A stretch of 53,534 bases of DNA from Desulfovibrio sp. (GCA_014804965.1 JAAUYU010000014.1:74063-127596), one strand, 5' to 3'. Counted from the first letter of the stretch, positions 1 through 8,604 are shown. Translations and numbers: made by a program. Notes: a model not told the origin generated them from the sequence alone.

Positions 1-403
1 CCGTGAGCTTGACGCCGTAGGCGAGCGCGTCCGCGCCGCCGTGCGCGCCCGGAAAGCTCGGCAAGAGCGCCGGGTGCAGGTTGAGCACCCGGCCCCCGAA
101 GGGCTCCAGAAACACGGGCGTCAAAAGGCGCATATAGCCCGCGAGCACGATATAGTCCGCGCCGCTCGCCTTGAGGGCCTCCACCACGGCCGCCTCGTGG
201 GCCTCGCGCGAGGGATATTCCGTGTGGTCCAGCACCACGCAAGGCACCCCGGCCTTCCGCGCGCGCTCGAGGACGCCCGCGCCCGGACGGTTGCTCACGA
301 TGAGGCGGATGTCCACATCGAGCACCCCGGCTGCGGCCTTGTGGAGCATGGCCTGGGCGTTGGTGCCGCTCCCCGAGGCGAGGATGGCGATTTTCAGGGG
401 CAT
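1..403 (-). CDS. purN: phosphoribosylglycinamide formyltransferase, partial (3' end outside window)
   Basis: GAR transformylase, which transfers a formyl group from 10-formyl-THF to GAR in de novo purine synthesis. The N-terminus reads MPLKIAILASGSGTNAQAM, the family's opening strand and phosphate-binding loop. Further on come the IVSNRPGAGVLERA segment and the catalytic-site region NLHPALLPSFPG, whose Asn and His are the conserved catalytic pair. The start ATG (401-403) lies 11 bases after the cobA/hemD stop, so it is probably the last visible gene of the pepA-cobA/hemD-purN operon. The C-terminal third runs off the window. Identification is firm. Confidence 0.93.
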   Translation of the reverse strand, partial: MPLKIAILASGSGTNAQAMLHKAAAGVLDVDIRLIVSNRPGAGVLERARKAGVPCVVLDHTEYPSREAHEAAVVEALKASGADYIVLAGYMRLLTPVFLEPFGGRVLNLHPALLPSFPGAHGGADALAYGVKLT

Positions 404-414
404 GGCGGCTCCGC

Positions 415-1941
415 TCAGGGGGTGTCGAAGTGCGCGGCAATGGCATCGGCCAGCGCCGGGATGGTGTAGTCCTGGGGCACCACTGCGGCCTTGAGGCCGT
501 GCCGCTCAAGCGTCTTGGCCGTGACCGGGCCGATGGCCGCGAGCACGGTTTCCGGGTGCGTCTTGAGCAGCTCCGCGGGCACGAGCGCCAGGAAATTCTC
601 CACCGTGGAGGAGGAGCCGAAGCTCACGCAATCGAGCTCCCCGGCCTTGATCAGGCCGAGCACCTCCTCCTTGCGGCCGGCCGCCGGCACGGTCACATAG
701 GCGGCCATCACGTCCACCACGGCCCCGGCCTTGCGCAGTTCGTCGGGAAGCACCTCGCGTGCCTCGCGCGCCCGCGGCAGGAGGAAGCGCATCCCGGCCA
801 TCTCCTTGCCCGCCACGGCTTTCAGGCCAGCGGCCACATCCTCGGCCTGGTACCGGGGGGGCACGAAGTCCGCCCTGATGCCGCGGCTCGCCAGCGCCTC
901 GGCCGTGGCCGGGCCGATGGCCGCCACGCGCAGGCCGCCGAGCGCGCGGCTGTCCAGCCCGGCGGCCTCAAGCCGCTTCCAGAAATGGCGCACCCCGTTG
1001 ACCGAGGTGAAGATGAGCCAGTCATAACCCGCAAGGCCCTCTATGGCCGCGTCCAGCGGGGCATACGTCTCCGGCTCGCGAATTTCGATGGTGGGGAACT
1101 GGATGACCTCGGCCCCCAGATCCGTGAGCCGGGCCGCGAGGCCGCTCGCCTGCTCCCGCGCGCGTGTCACCACCACGCGGCGGCCGAGGAGGGGCTTCTT
1201 GCCGAACCAGTCCAGGCTCGCGTGCAACTGCGCCACCTTGCCCACCACGATGACCGAGGGATTACTGAAGCCCTGGGCCACGGCCTCCCGCGGCAAGTCC
1301 CCAAGCGGCGCCACCAGCGAGCGCTGGCGCGGCGTGGTGCCGCGATAGACGAGGGCCGCCGGGGTATCCGGCGCCATGCCCGCCCGGATGAGGTTGGCCG
1401 CGATGTCGGGCAGGTTCTTCATGCCCATGACAAAGACAAGCGTGGAGGCGCTTTTGGCGAGCGCCTCCCAGTTGTGGACGGAGCCCGGCTTGTCCGGGCT
1501 TTCGTGGCCGGTGATGATGGTCACCGAGGAGGCGAAATCGCGGTGCGTGAGCGGGATGCCCGCATAGGCCGGCCCCGCAATGGCGCTCGTCACGCCGGGC
1601 ACTTCCTCAAAGGGCACGCCCGCGGCCACCAGCGCCTCGGCCTCCTCGCCGCCGCGCCCGAAAATATAGGGGTCGCCGCCCTTGAGGCGCGCCACCACGC
1701 GGCCGCCGCCCTCCCTGGCCTTGCGCACAAGGAGCGCGTTGATCTCGGGCTGGGGCAGGGCGTGCTTGTCCGCTATTTTCCCCACATAGATGCGCTCGGC
1801 GTCCTGCCGCGCATGGTTCAGCAGCGAGGGGTTGGCGAGCGCGTCATAGACCACCACGTCCGCCCGCGCCAGCGCGTCGCGCGCCTTGAGCGTCAAAAGG
1901 CCCGGGTCACCAGGGCCAGCGCCGAGTAGGTAGACGAGCAT
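415..1941 (-). CDS. cobA-hemD: bifunctional uroporphyrinogen-III C-methyltransferase / uroporphyrinogen-III synthase
   Basis: About 508 aa. The N-terminal half is a SAM-dependent uroporphyrinogen-III methyltransferase: MLVYLLGAGPGDPGLLTLKA glycine-rich loop, then VARLKGGDPYIFGRGGEE and GVTSAIAGPAYAGIPLTHRD. From about residue 255 it becomes a HemD domain (GRRVVVTRAREQ, WLIFTSVNGV, FGSSSTVENF). It would close uroporphyrinogen III and methylate it to precorrin-2, feeding sirohaem, cobalamin and, in sulfate reducers, the alternative haem route. Such fusions are known in Desulfovibrio. I chose the ATG at 1939-1941 because it overlaps the pepA stop as TGATG and begins exactly with the family N-terminus; the longer upstream frame is Arg-rich nonsense. 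Confidence 0.95.
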   Translation of the reverse strand: MLVYLLGAGPGDPGLLTLKARDALARADVVVYDALANPSLLNHARQDAERIYVGKIADKHALPQPEINALLVRKAREGGGRVVARLKGGDPYIFGRGGEEAEALVAAGVPFEEVPGVTSAIAGPAYAGIPLTHRDFASSVTIITGHESPDKPGSVHNWEALAKSASTLVFVMGMKNLPDIAANLIRAGMAPDTPAALVYRGTTPRQRSLVAPLGDLPREAVAQGFSNPSVIVVGKVAQLHASLDWFGKKPLLGRRVVVTRAREQASGLAARLTDLGAEVIQFPTIEIREPETYAPLDAAIEGLAGYDWLIFTSVNGVRHFWKRLEAAGLDSRALGGLRVAAIGPATAEALASRGIRADFVPPRYQAEDVAAGLKAVAGKEMAGMRFLLPRAREAREVLPDELRKAGAVVDVMAAYVTVPAAGRKEEVLGLIKAGELDCVSFGSSSTVENFLALVPAELLKTHPETVLAAIGPVTAKTLERHGLKAAVVPQDYTIPALADAIAAHFDTP

Positions 1942-3446
1942 CACTGGATGCCCCCGCGCGCGAGCTCGAGCAGGGTGCGTGCGCCGAAGCCCGAGGCCCC
2001 CTCGGGGCAGAGCGGCGTGGTCTTGGCGTTCCAGTCCACTCCGGCGATGTCGAGATGCGCCCAAAGCTCGCCTTCGCGCACGAAATGGCGCAGGAAAAGC
2101 GCCGCGGTGATGGCCCCGCCCTCGCGCCCGGCCGTGTGCTTGATGTCGGCCACTTCGCTTTTCAGCTGCTCCGCATAGGGCTGCCAGAGCGGCAGCTGCC
2201 AGTAATTCTCCCCGGCCACGGCCCCGGCCGCCACAAGGCGCTCGGCGAGATCGTCGTCGTCGCAAAAGAGGCCCGCCAGCCCGGTGCCGAGGGCCACGGC
2301 GCAGGCCCCGGTGAGCGTGGCGATGTCCACGATGGCCGCGGGCGTCCAGCGCTTTTGCGCCCAAGAGAGCGCGTCGCAGAGGGCGAGTCTACCCTCGGCG
2401 TCGGTATTGATGACCTCCACGCTGTCGCCGTTGGCCGCGGTCACCACGTCGCCGGGGCGAAAGGCGCCGCCGTCCGGCATGTTCTCGGCGCAGGCGAGCA
2501 CGCCCACCACGCGGCGCGACGCGCCCTCGCGGGCCAGGGCGGCCATGGACGCGAGCACGGCCGCGGCGCCGCTCATGTCGCACTTCATCTGGTACATGTT
2601 GGCCGCGGGCTTGATGCAGAGGCCGCCGGAATCAAAGGTGATGCCCTTGCCCACGAGGATGAGCGGCTTTTCCTGCTCGTGCCCGGCGGGCGCGTATTCA
2701 AGGACCACGAGGCGCGGCGGGCGCGTGGAGCCCTGGCCCACGGCGCGCAGGCAGTCGAGGCCCTCGCGGGCCAGCGCGTCCTCGTCGAGAATCTCGCAGG
2801 TGAGGCCGCTTTCCTCTGCCACCGTGGCGGCGCGCTCGGCGAGCAGGGCCGGGGAGAGGAGATTGCCCGGCATGTTGGCGAGGTCGCGGGCAAGCGAGAC
2901 GGCCCAGGCCGCGCTCTCGCCCCGTCGGGCCGCGGCATGGCCGCCGTCGGGCACGCTCTCGCCGTCAAAGCCCAGGGCCAGCCACTCGGGGGCCGGATTT
3001 TCGTCCTTGTCGGGCTTTTTCAGGGCGTCGAAGCGGTAGAGGGCGAGAAGCGCCGCACAGACACATTCCTCCACCAGGCGCTCCCGTCCGCCGGGCAGGC
3101 GCGCAAGCTGCGGCTCGGGCAAGAGGATGGAGGCGACCCCCAGGGCGCGGCAGCGTTGCACCGCGGCGGCAATGGCCTTGCGCACGCGCTCGGGCGTCAC
3201 GTCCTCGCGCTTGCCGAGGCCGATGGCGAGCACGCGCGGAATGGCGAGCTCCGGGTGGCCGTGCAGCATGGCGAGCGCCCCTTCTTTGGGCTTGAAGTCG
3301 CGCAGGGCCGGGGCCACGGCGAGCCAGGGCGCGGCCTTGTCCAGCTCCGGGTTCTGGGTGAGCAGATCCTCGCCTTCGCAGGCCAGCGCCAGCAGCACGT
3401 CGCCCTTCCAGTGTTCCGGGCCGAGATTCTGAAACCGCACTTCCAT
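1941..3446 (-). CDS. pepA: leucyl aminopeptidase (M17)
   Basis: About 501 aa cytosolic di-metal aminopeptidase that removes N-terminal residues from peptides. The C-terminal catalytic domain shows all hallmark motifs: VGKGITFDSGGLCIKP (metal-binding Lys and Asp), MKCDMSGAA (Asp) and the family signature NTDAEGRLAL (Asp and Glu ligands, catalytic Arg). The N-terminal domain is present and the length is normal. The start at 3446 is preceded by AAGGAGG with a 7-base spacing; the longer frame upstream has no matching signal. It is the first gene of the operon with cobA/hemD and purN and diverges from the metallopeptidase at 3622. Confidence 0.95.
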   Translation of the reverse strand: MEVRFQNLGPEHWKGDVLLALACEGEDLLTQNPELDKAAPWLAVAPALRDFKPKEGALAMLHGHPELAIPRVLAIGLGKREDVTPERVRKAIAAAVQRCRALGVASILLPEPQLARLPGGRERLVEECVCAALLALYRFDALKKPDKDENPAPEWLALGFDGESVPDGGHAAARRGESAAWAVSLARDLANMPGNLLSPALLAERAATVAEESGLTCEILDEDALAREGLDCLRAVGQGSTRPPRLVVLEYAPAGHEQEKPLILVGKGITFDSGGLCIKPAANMYQMKCDMSGAAAVLASMAALAREGASRRVVGVLACAENMPDGGAFRPGDVVTAANGDSVEVINTDAEGRLALCDALSWAQKRWTPAAIVDIATLTGACAVALGTGLAGLFCDDDDLAERLVAAGAVAGENYWQLPLWQPYAEQLKSEVADIKHTAGREGGAITAALFLRHFVREGELWAHLDIAGVDWNAKTTPLCPEGASGFGARTLLELARGGIQ

Positions 3447-3621
3447 GTCATGCCCTCCTTGGACGCGAAGCGCCGCGCCGACGCACGACTCTACACAAAA
3501 GGGCCGCCAGTGCCAAGCAAGCGGCCTTGCGCTTTTGGCCCGCACTAGCTAGGATTTGGCGGCCAGAAGCTGCCCGCGCGGGCGGGCCGACACCATCCGC
3601 CACACACGCAGGAGGGACGCC

Positions 3622-4485
3622 ATGCGCTGGGAGAATCAGCAGGAAAGCTCGCACGTGGAGGACCGCCGCGGCAGGTCGCCCATGGCCTTCCGGGGGATGC
3701 CCATCGGCGGCAAGGCCGGGGCCATCCTCCTGCTCGTGGTGCTGGTGGCCGGTTATTACGGCTATGACCTGACGCCGCTTCTGGGCGGCATGGGCGGCGA
3801 TGTTGCCCAGGTGAGCGCCCCGCGACCGGCCGGGACCGGCTCCGGGGATGACGAGCTCGCCCGCTTCGCCTCGGTGACGCTCAAGAGCACCGAGGATACC
3901 TGGGACAAGATTTTCCGCGCCTCGGGCAAGCGCTACAATCCGCCCACCCTCGTGCTCTTCAGCGACAGCACGGACACGGCCTGCGGCTACGGCCAGAGCG
4001 CCATGGGGCCCTTTTATTGCCCGGCCGACCAGAACGTCTACATCGACCTTGCCTTTTACGGCGACATGGAGCGCAAGCTCGGCGGCGGCGGGGATTTCGC
4101 CCTCGGCTATGTGCTGGCGCACGAGGTGGGGCACCATGTGCAGAACGAGCTCGGCATCGCCGAGGAGGTGCGCCGCCAGCAGTCAGGGGCTTCCAAGGCG
4201 CAGGCCAACCGGCTCTCGGTGATGATGGAGCTTCAGGCCGACTGCTTTGCGGGCGTCTGGGGCAGATATATGGAGGAGCAGGGCATCCTCGAGTCCGGCG
4301 ACCTCGAGGAGGCGCTCAACACGGCGACCGCCATCGGCGACGACCGCCTCCAGCGGGAGAGCATGGGCCGCGTGGTGCCGGACAGCTTCACGCATGGTAC
4401 CTCGGCGCAGCGGCTCCGCTGGTTCCGGCGGGGCTTTGACAGCGGCGACCCTGGCCAGTGCAATACCTTCAAGGGGATAGATTAG
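3622..4485 (+). CDS. ypfJ: YpfJ-family neutral zinc metallopeptidase, membrane anchored
   Basis: About 287 aa. The N-terminus ([17 protein letters not shown]) is the characteristic opening of the neutral zinc metallopeptidase (Zn_peptidase) family. One transmembrane helix follows at roughly residues 28-48 ([16 protein letters not shown]). The catalytic zinc site is HEVGHHVQ near residue 170, with a further Glu in [11 protein letters not shown]. The active domain should lie in the periplasm. The ATG at 3622 follows GGAGG by 6 bases. It is a single gene diverging from pepA; substrates are unknown for the family. Confidence 0.9.
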   Translation: MRWENQQESSHVEDRRGRSPMAFRGMPIGGKAGAILLLVVLVAGYYGYDLTPLLGGMGGDVAQVSAPRPAGTGSGDDELARFASVTLKSTEDTWDKIFRASGKRYNPPTLVLFSDSTDTACGYGQSAMGPFYCPADQNVYIDLAFYGDMERKLGGGGDFALGYVLAHEVGHHVQNELGIAEEVRRQQSGASKAQANRLSVMMELQADCFAGVWGRYMEEQGILESGDLEEALNTATAIGDDRLQRESMGRVVPDSFTHGTSAQRLRWFRRGFDSGDPGQCNTFKGID

Positions 4486-4536
4486 GGAAGTGGCGCGCAT
4501 CGACGCCTTCGGGCTGAGGGGAAGTGCGGCTTACGC

Positions 4537-4730
4537 AATGCCGAAATTATCCGTCAAAAACAGCCTTTTCGCTGCTGGCTGCGTCAGAGAAAAATTTCCT
4601 CGGTCGAGTACTTAAGTACACTCCCTTCGGAAATTTTTATCTTCCTTGCCAGCAGCGAAAAATCTTATTTTTTAGGATTCTTCCGGCACTAGCCCCCGTC
4701 TGTCGCTGCGCTCCAGACGGAATTAAGGAA
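4537..4730 (+). repeat. 194-bp intergenic palindromic repeat, copy A
   Basis: First of three full-length copies (others at 10304-10497 and 53163-53356), here between convergent genes. From GCCG near 4540 to CGGC near 4686 it forms one long imperfect hairpin. The variable stem is CGCTGCTGGC (4570-4579) pairing with GCCAGCAGCG (4648-4657), flanked by constant TTTT and AAAA. An inner constant stem AAAAATTTCC/GGAAATTTTT and a tip GTACTTAAGTAC follow. A small 3' hairpin CCGTCT...AGACGG and AATTAAGGAA end the unit. No reading frame is shared among copies and no target duplication is visible. Confidence 0.9.
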
Positions 4731-4778
4731 TTAACTTTGCCACGGCGTAGGGCCGACTGCCTTTTCTCGAAATCCAAG

Positions 4779-4818
4779 CAAAAACCCCCGCCGTTCCGTC
4801 AGGAGCAGCGGGGGTTTT
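4779..4818 (-). terminator. intrinsic terminator of the rubrerythrin gene (bidirectional)
   Basis: AAAACCCCCGC (about 4780-4791) and GCGGGGGTTTT (4808-4818) form a GC-rich stem with A and T runs on both sides. It sits 20 bases past the rubrerythrin stop and could also stop transcription arriving from copy A of the repeat. Confidence 0.8.
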
Positions 4819-4838
4819 CGACTCAGGAAATGCAGGTC

Positions 4839-5414
4839 CTAGAACTGGATGTCCAGGCGCACGAACCAGCCCTTGGGATGCAGACAGGCCGGGCACACGT
4901 CCGGGGCGTCCTTGCCATCCACGAGGCAGCCGCAGTTGAGGCAGCGCCACACCGTGGGCTCGGGATTGGAGAACATGGTGTTGGTCTTGATCTTGTTGGC
5001 GAGGTCGAGGAAGCGCTTCTCGTGGTAGTTTTCCGCGATGAGGATGTTGCGCATGGCTATGGCGACCGGGATGAAGCCCTCGTTCTCGGCGATGGTCGCA
5101 AAGTCGGGATACATCTTCGTGTATTCCTCATGCTCGCCCGCCGCGGACTCGATCAGGTTGGCATAGGTGTCGGCGATGACGCCGGCCGGGAAGGTGCCGG
5201 AAATTTCCAGCTGGCCGCCCTCAAGCAGCTTGAACAGGCGCTCGGCGTGCTCCTTTTCCTGATAGGCCGTCTCCTCAAAAATCTTGCTCACGAAGACGAA
5301 GCCTTCCTTCTTGGCCTGCGAGGCATAGAAGGTGTAGCGGTTGCGGGCCTGGGACTCGCCGGAAAAGGCGATAAGGATATTTTTCTCGGTCTGGGAGCCC
5401 TTCAGTGACTTCAT
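4839..5414 (-). CDS. rbr: rubrerythrin
   Basis: 191 aa non-haem di-iron peroxidase that reduces hydrogen peroxide in anaerobes. A four-helix ferritin-like domain carries the iron-binding Glu residues (IAFSGESQARNRY, EETAYQEKEHAER, ESAAGEHEEY, IAENYHEKRF). A C-terminal rubredoxin-like FeS4 centre follows: WRCLNCGC and CPACLHPKGWF, CxxC pairs. Length and order are typical. The start ATG (5412-5414) is preceded by GGAGG. It has its own promoter (5489-5517) and terminator, so it is monocistronic; peroxide-responsive control is likely but no PerR box is certain. Confidence 0.97.
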   Translation of the reverse strand: MKSLKGSQTEKNILIAFSGESQARNRYTFYASQAKKEGFVFVSKIFEETAYQEKEHAERLFKLLEGGQLEISGTFPAGVIADTYANLIESAAGEHEEYTKMYPDFATIAENEGFIPVAIAMRNILIAENYHEKRFLDLANKIKTNTMFSNPEPTVWRCLNCGCLVDGKDAPDVCPACLHPKGWFVRLDIQF

Positions 5415-5488
5415 GCGAACCTCCGGTCAGCCTGGCTGGCCATGTTGGGGTGCTTCGTACAGGACGGCTTTTCCGCCCCTAGGGAGTT

Positions 5489-5517
5489 ACACTAGCCCAA
5501 CACCGTCTCAGTGTCAA
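5489..5517 (-). promoter_or_regulatory. sigma-70-type promoter of rbr
   Basis: On the minus strand TTGACA (5512-5517) and TAGTGT (5489-5494) are separated by 17 bases. The -10 box lies about 75 bases upstream of the rubrerythrin ATG. A near-palindrome ACACTGAGACGGTGT covers the spacer and could be an operator, but the match is weak. Confidence 0.6.
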
Positions 5518-5556
5518 ACAGAGGTTCGCGTCGTGAGGAATGAACCGCCGACCGGC

Positions 5557-6039
5557 CTACCCGGCCTGCTCCATTTCGTTGAGCTGCGCCTCCAGGGCCG
5601 CTATCTGGGACTGGAGGGCGTCGATCTTGCCGGTCACGCCCGCGTCCGTCGCACCGCCCGTGAGGTGGGAGGTCAAGCTCATGAGCTGGCTTTTCAGGGA
5701 CTGGATCTGCTTGCGGATGCTCTCGGCCGCGTCCCCGGAGGAGGACGTGCCGGAAGCGCCGCCACCGCCCCCGGCAGGCGCGCCTTCGCCGTCTCCGGCT
5801 CCTTCGCCGCCCGACTGCCCGGCGTCGCCGCCGCTGTTCTGCGAGGCGCTGGAGCTTGCGGGCTGGTCATATTTGTGGATCATTTCGGAGTAGAGGCGCT
5901 TGGCCTCGTCGGAAATTTCCGCCGTGTCGCCCGAGCCCGAGCGTGTGCTGCGACTGGTGGATTTTCTTTCCTCATCCACCGCGTTGATGGCATCCAGGCT
6001 CCAAAGGCCGCTCGCGCTGTAAGCTCCGCTGATTTCCAT
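5557..6039 (-). CDS. hypothetical protein with Gly/Ser-rich centre and coiled-coil C-terminus
   Basis: 160 aa, no family recognised. The N-terminus (MEISGAYSASGLWSLDAIN) is followed by a charged stretch, then a low-complexity Gly/Ala/Ser region at about residues 60-105. A heptad-like C-terminus follows (IRKQIQSLKSQLMSL and IDALQSQIAALEAQLNEME) that should form a coiled coil. No signal peptide is obvious. The start at 6039 has AGGAGA 6 bases upstream. The layout loosely recalls FlxA-like proteins, but I do not assign that. It lies between rubrerythrin (own promoter downstream) and a divergent metallopeptidase. Confidence 0.75.
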   Translation of the reverse strand: MEISGAYSASGLWSLDAINAVDEERKSTSRSTRSGSGDTAEISDEAKRLYSEMIHKYDQPASSSASQNSGGDAGQSGGEGAGDGEGAPAGGGGGASGTSSSGDAAESIRKQIQSLKSQLMSLTSHLTGGATDAGVTGKIDALQSQIAALEAQLNEMEQAG

Positions 6040-6131
6040 GCTTTTCTCCTGATGTCCGGCCCGGCAGGAATTGCCGCCCGGCGTATCGTAGGCAGGGAAG
6101 AAGCAGGAATCGTGCCGTTTGCAGGGAGCGC

Positions 6132-7016
6132 GTGGCCGCGCTTTACCGGAACCCGCGCCTGTGGCAGCATGGCGGCATGGTTGCCCCGGCCCGGAAAGCG
6201 GAAGAAAACGTGCCCTTTGTGCTCGCGAGCGGCGAAGTGCTCACGGCCACGGTGCGCCGCTCGGCCAGAAGCCGCCGCCCGCGGCTCTCCCTTTCGCCCA
6301 GGGGTGGCCTCTCGCTCGTCATCCCGGCCGCGTGGCCGCTTGCCCGGGCGCGGGCGCTGGTGCCCGACTTCCTCCCCTGGCTCGAGCGCGCCTGGCCGCG
6401 CTTCGCCGCCTCGCGCCCTGCGGCAGCCCTGCCGGAAAAAATCGTCCTGCCGCTGGTGGGTCGGGTGCTTACGGTCGCCGCTGCCGGGGATTTCGCAGCC
6501 GGCCGCGCCGCCAGCGCCGGGGCCGCATCCCTTGTCCGCCTGGGCGCGGGGAGCCGCCGCGTTCTTTTGCTGGAGCTGGGCGAGAGCCTGCGGCTTTACG
6601 GCGCCACGGAGGACCTCGCCCTCTGCGCCCTGGCCCTCGGCCGCTGGTGCCGCGCCTGGGCGAGCCGCCTTTTGCCGCCGCATGTGGAGGGGCTGGCCCG
6701 TGCGCACGGCTTCGCGTCGCCGCTGGTCAATGTGCGCGACCAGCGCTCCCGTTGGGGAAGCTGCTCGCGCGGGCGCGGCGGGGCCGCGGAGCCCCATGTG
6801 CAGATCAACTGGCGGGCCCTGCTCCTGCCGCGGCCGCTGCTCGACCACCTCTGTTTGCACGAGCTCTGCCACCTGCGCCATATGGACCATTCCCCGGCCT
6901 ACCGCGCCGAGCTCGCGCGCGTCTCGCCGGACTGGGCCGTGCAGGAACGCGGCCTTTCCCGCGCCTGGCGCGAGCTCCCCTTCTGGGCCCTGCCGCAGGA
7001 TGCAGCGCACGCCTGA
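6132..7016 (+). CDS. YgjP-like (DUF45) zinc metallopeptidase
   Basis: About 294 aa. The N-terminal half is a beta-rich segment typical of YgjP/WLM-type proteins (RRSARSRRPRLSLSPRGG resembles the family's opening). The C-terminal half contains QRSRWGSCS and the zinc site HELCHLRHMDHS (HExxH plus downstream His). Substrates in this family are unknown. The start is uncertain: GTG at 6132 has GGGAG too close, while ATG at 6177 gives a shorter N-terminus beginning MVAPARK with no good ribosome site. The protein is predicted cytosolic. Confidence 0.8.
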   Translation: MAALYRNPRLWQHGGMVAPARKAEENVPFVLASGEVLTATVRRSARSRRPRLSLSPRGGLSLVIPAAWPLARARALVPDFLPWLERAWPRFAASRPAAALPEKIVLPLVGRVLTVAAAGDFAAGRAASAGAASLVRLGAGSRRVLLLELGESLRLYGATEDLALCALALGRWCRAWASRLLPPHVEGLARAHGFASPLVNVRDQRSRWGSCSRGRGGAAEPHVQINWRALLLPRPLLDHLCLHELCHLRHMDHSPAYRAELARVSPDWAVQERGLSRAWRELPFWALPQDAAHA

Positions 7017-7027
7017 CCATCCCTCCC

Positions 7028-7056
7028 TTTACACTCCGCACCGGAACCGCTATAAA
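7028..7056 (+). promoter_or_regulatory. promoter of the thiC riboswitch transcript
   Basis: TTTACA (7028-7033), 17 bases, TATAAA (7051-7056). Initiation about 7 bases downstream would put the transcript start at the first conserved bases of the TPP aptamer. Confidence 0.75.
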
Positions 7057-7062
7057 CGCGCG

Positions 7063-7171
7063 AGCTAGGGGAGCCGAACAGGCCCGCGCGTGGCGCAGGC
7101 AAGGCGGCTGAGAGTGGGGACACGCCCCAGACCCTGTGAACCTGACGCAGTTCGCACTGCCGGAGGGAAGC
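7063..7171 (+). ncRNA. TPP riboswitch (THI element)
   Basis: Conserved thi-box landmarks appear in order: GAGCTAGGGGAGCC, GGCTGAGAG (7104-7113), the GACCCTGTGAACCTGA core (7130-7145) and the closing CGGAGGGAAGCG. This arrangement binds thiamine pyrophosphate. It lies directly upstream of thiC and is followed at once by a terminator hairpin, so the switch should act by premature termination when TPP is plentiful. Confidence 0.95.
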
Positions 7172-7207
7172 GCAGACCGGATTCCCGCAGGTTCCGGTCT
7201 TTTTTTG
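7172..7207 (+). terminator. riboswitch-controlled intrinsic terminator
   Basis: AGACCGGA and TTCCGGTCT (7174-7199) pair around a short loop and are followed by a run of seven or more T. It is placed between the TPP aptamer and thiC as the expression platform. Confidence 0.85.
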
Positions 7208-7236
7208 CGCCCTGCGTCGCAAAAGCCGGAGGCATC

Positions 7237-8532
7237 ATGGCATCATCACTCTTGTCCAAAAACGCGGCGCTGGCCGCCCTGTGCGCGGAGCACCTCGAGG
7301 ACCTCGCGCGCGAGGAGGCCCTGGATACGGCCGTCATCCTCGAGGCGCTGGACGCGGGCACAATGGCCTTCCTCGGCAATCCGGCCCATCCGGGCCTGCG
7401 TCCCATCCTCGTGGGCCAGCCCGCGCGGGTGAAGGTCAACGCCAATCTGGGCACCTCGCCCCTCAGCTCCTGCATGGAGACCGAGCGCGCCAAGATCGCC
7501 GCGGCGGCCAAAGCCGGGGCCGACACCATCATGGACCTTTCCATCGCGGGCGACCTTGACGCCATCCGGCGGGAAATGCTCTCCGCGTGGCAGCTGCCGC
7601 TCGGCACCGTGCCCATGTACGCCGTGGGCCAGCAGCTGCTGGACGCCGGGCGCGACATCGCCTCCATGCAGCCGGACGACCTTTTTGCGGAAATCGAGAA
7701 GCAGGCACGGCAGGGCGTGGATTTCGTCACCGTGCATTGCGGGCTCTCGCGACGCGGGGCCGAGCTCGCCGTGGCGGGCGCCCGCGAAATGGGCATCGTC
7801 TCGCGCGGCGGCTCCATGCTGGCGCGCTGGATGCTGGAAAATGACCGGGAAAACCCGCTCCTGGAGGAATTTGACCGCCTCATCGACATCAGCCTCAGGC
7901 ACAATCTCGTGCTCTCGCTGGGCGACGGCCTCAGGCCCGGCGCGGGCGCGGACGCAGGCGACGCGGCCCAGTGGGAGGAGGTGATCAATCTCGGCGTGCT
8001 GGCGCGGCGCGCGCTGGAGCGCGGCGTGCAGTGCATGATCGAGGGCCCGGGCCATGTGCCGCTCAACCAGGTGCGCACGCAGATAGAGGGCATCAAGCGC
8101 CTCACGCACGGTGCGCCGCTCTATGTGCTGGGGCCGCTCTGCTGCGACAGCGCGCCCGGCTATGACCACATCGCCGGGGCCATCGGCGGGGCGCTGGGCG
8201 TGGAGGCCGGGGTGGACTTCCTCTGCTACCTCACGCCCGCCGAGCACCTCACCCTGCCCGATGCCGTGGACGTGGCCGCCGGGGTCATGGCCTCGCGCGT
8301 GGCCGCGCAGGTGGGCGAGGTGGCGCTGGGGCGTCCCGGCGCCGTGGCCCGCGAAAAGGCCATGAACGCGGCGCGCAAGGCGCTGGACTGGGAGGGCATG
8401 GAAAAGGCCGCCATCGACCCGGAACAGCTCGCCAAGCGGCGCGAGCCGCACAAGGGCGAGGAGGTCTGCGCCATGTGCGGCAAGTTCTGCGCGGTGAAGA
8501 TGCTGCGGGAGACCAGGGCGAAGAAGGCCTGA
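7237..8532 (+). CDS. thiC: phosphomethylpyrimidine synthase (HMP-P synthase)
   Basis: 431 aa radical SAM enzyme converting aminoimidazole ribotide to HMP-phosphate for thiamine. Family motifs are MDLSIAGDLDAIRR, CGLSRRGAELA, IEGPGHVPLNQV and LGPLCCDSAPGYDHI. The C-terminal cluster motif reads CAMCGKFC (CX2CX3C), the form I associate with the short ThiC of anaerobes, whereas the long ThiC form has CX2CX4C. It lacks the long N-terminal extension of the enterobacterial enzyme. The start at 7237 has GGAGG 4-5 bases upstream. Controlled by the TPP riboswitch at 7063. Confidence 0.96.
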   Translation: MASSLLSKNAALAALCAEHLEDLAREEALDTAVILEALDAGTMAFLGNPAHPGLRPILVGQPARVKVNANLGTSPLSSCMETERAKIAAAAKAGADTIMDLSIAGDLDAIRREMLSAWQLPLGTVPMYAVGQQLLDAGRDIASMQPDDLFAEIEKQARQGVDFVTVHCGLSRRGAELAVAGAREMGIVSRGGSMLARWMLENDRENPLLEEFDRLIDISLRHNLVLSLGDGLRPGAGADAGDAAQWEEVINLGVLARRALERGVQCMIEGPGHVPLNQVRTQIEGIKRLTHGAPLYVLGPLCCDSAPGYDHIAGAIGGALGVEAGVDFLCYLTPAEHLTLPDAVDVAAGVMASRVAAQVGEVALGRPGAVAREKAMNAARKALDWEGMEKAAIDPEQLAKRREPHKGEEVCAMCGKFCAVKMLRETRAKKA

Positions 8533-8554
8533 GTGGCTGGAAATGCACGAAGGT

Positions 8555-8597
8555 GGCGGCCGCTGCGTCCGGTAGAGGCGCGGCGGCCGTTTCTTTA
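8555..8597 (+). terminator. probable thiC terminator
   Basis: Complementary GC-rich arms (CGGCCGC near 8557 and GCGGCGGCCG near 8580) are followed by TTTCTTTAT, 25 bases after the thiC stop. Confidence 0.55.
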
Positions 8598-8604
8598 TCG
8601 GCTG

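Noticed and set aside
4537..4730. Integron attC site or classical REP element
   Set aside because: The element is a long imperfect palindrome, but there is no GTTRRRY-type core, no cassette array and no integrase. At 194 bp it is far longer than REP sequences.
4524..5408. Plus-strand open frame across repeat A and the rubrerythrin gene
   Set aside because: It is antisense to a certain rubrerythrin and begins inside the repeat; it has no ribosome site or domain.
7166..7207. A second small RNA gene after the riboswitch
   Set aside because: The hairpin and T run are explained as the riboswitch expression platform.
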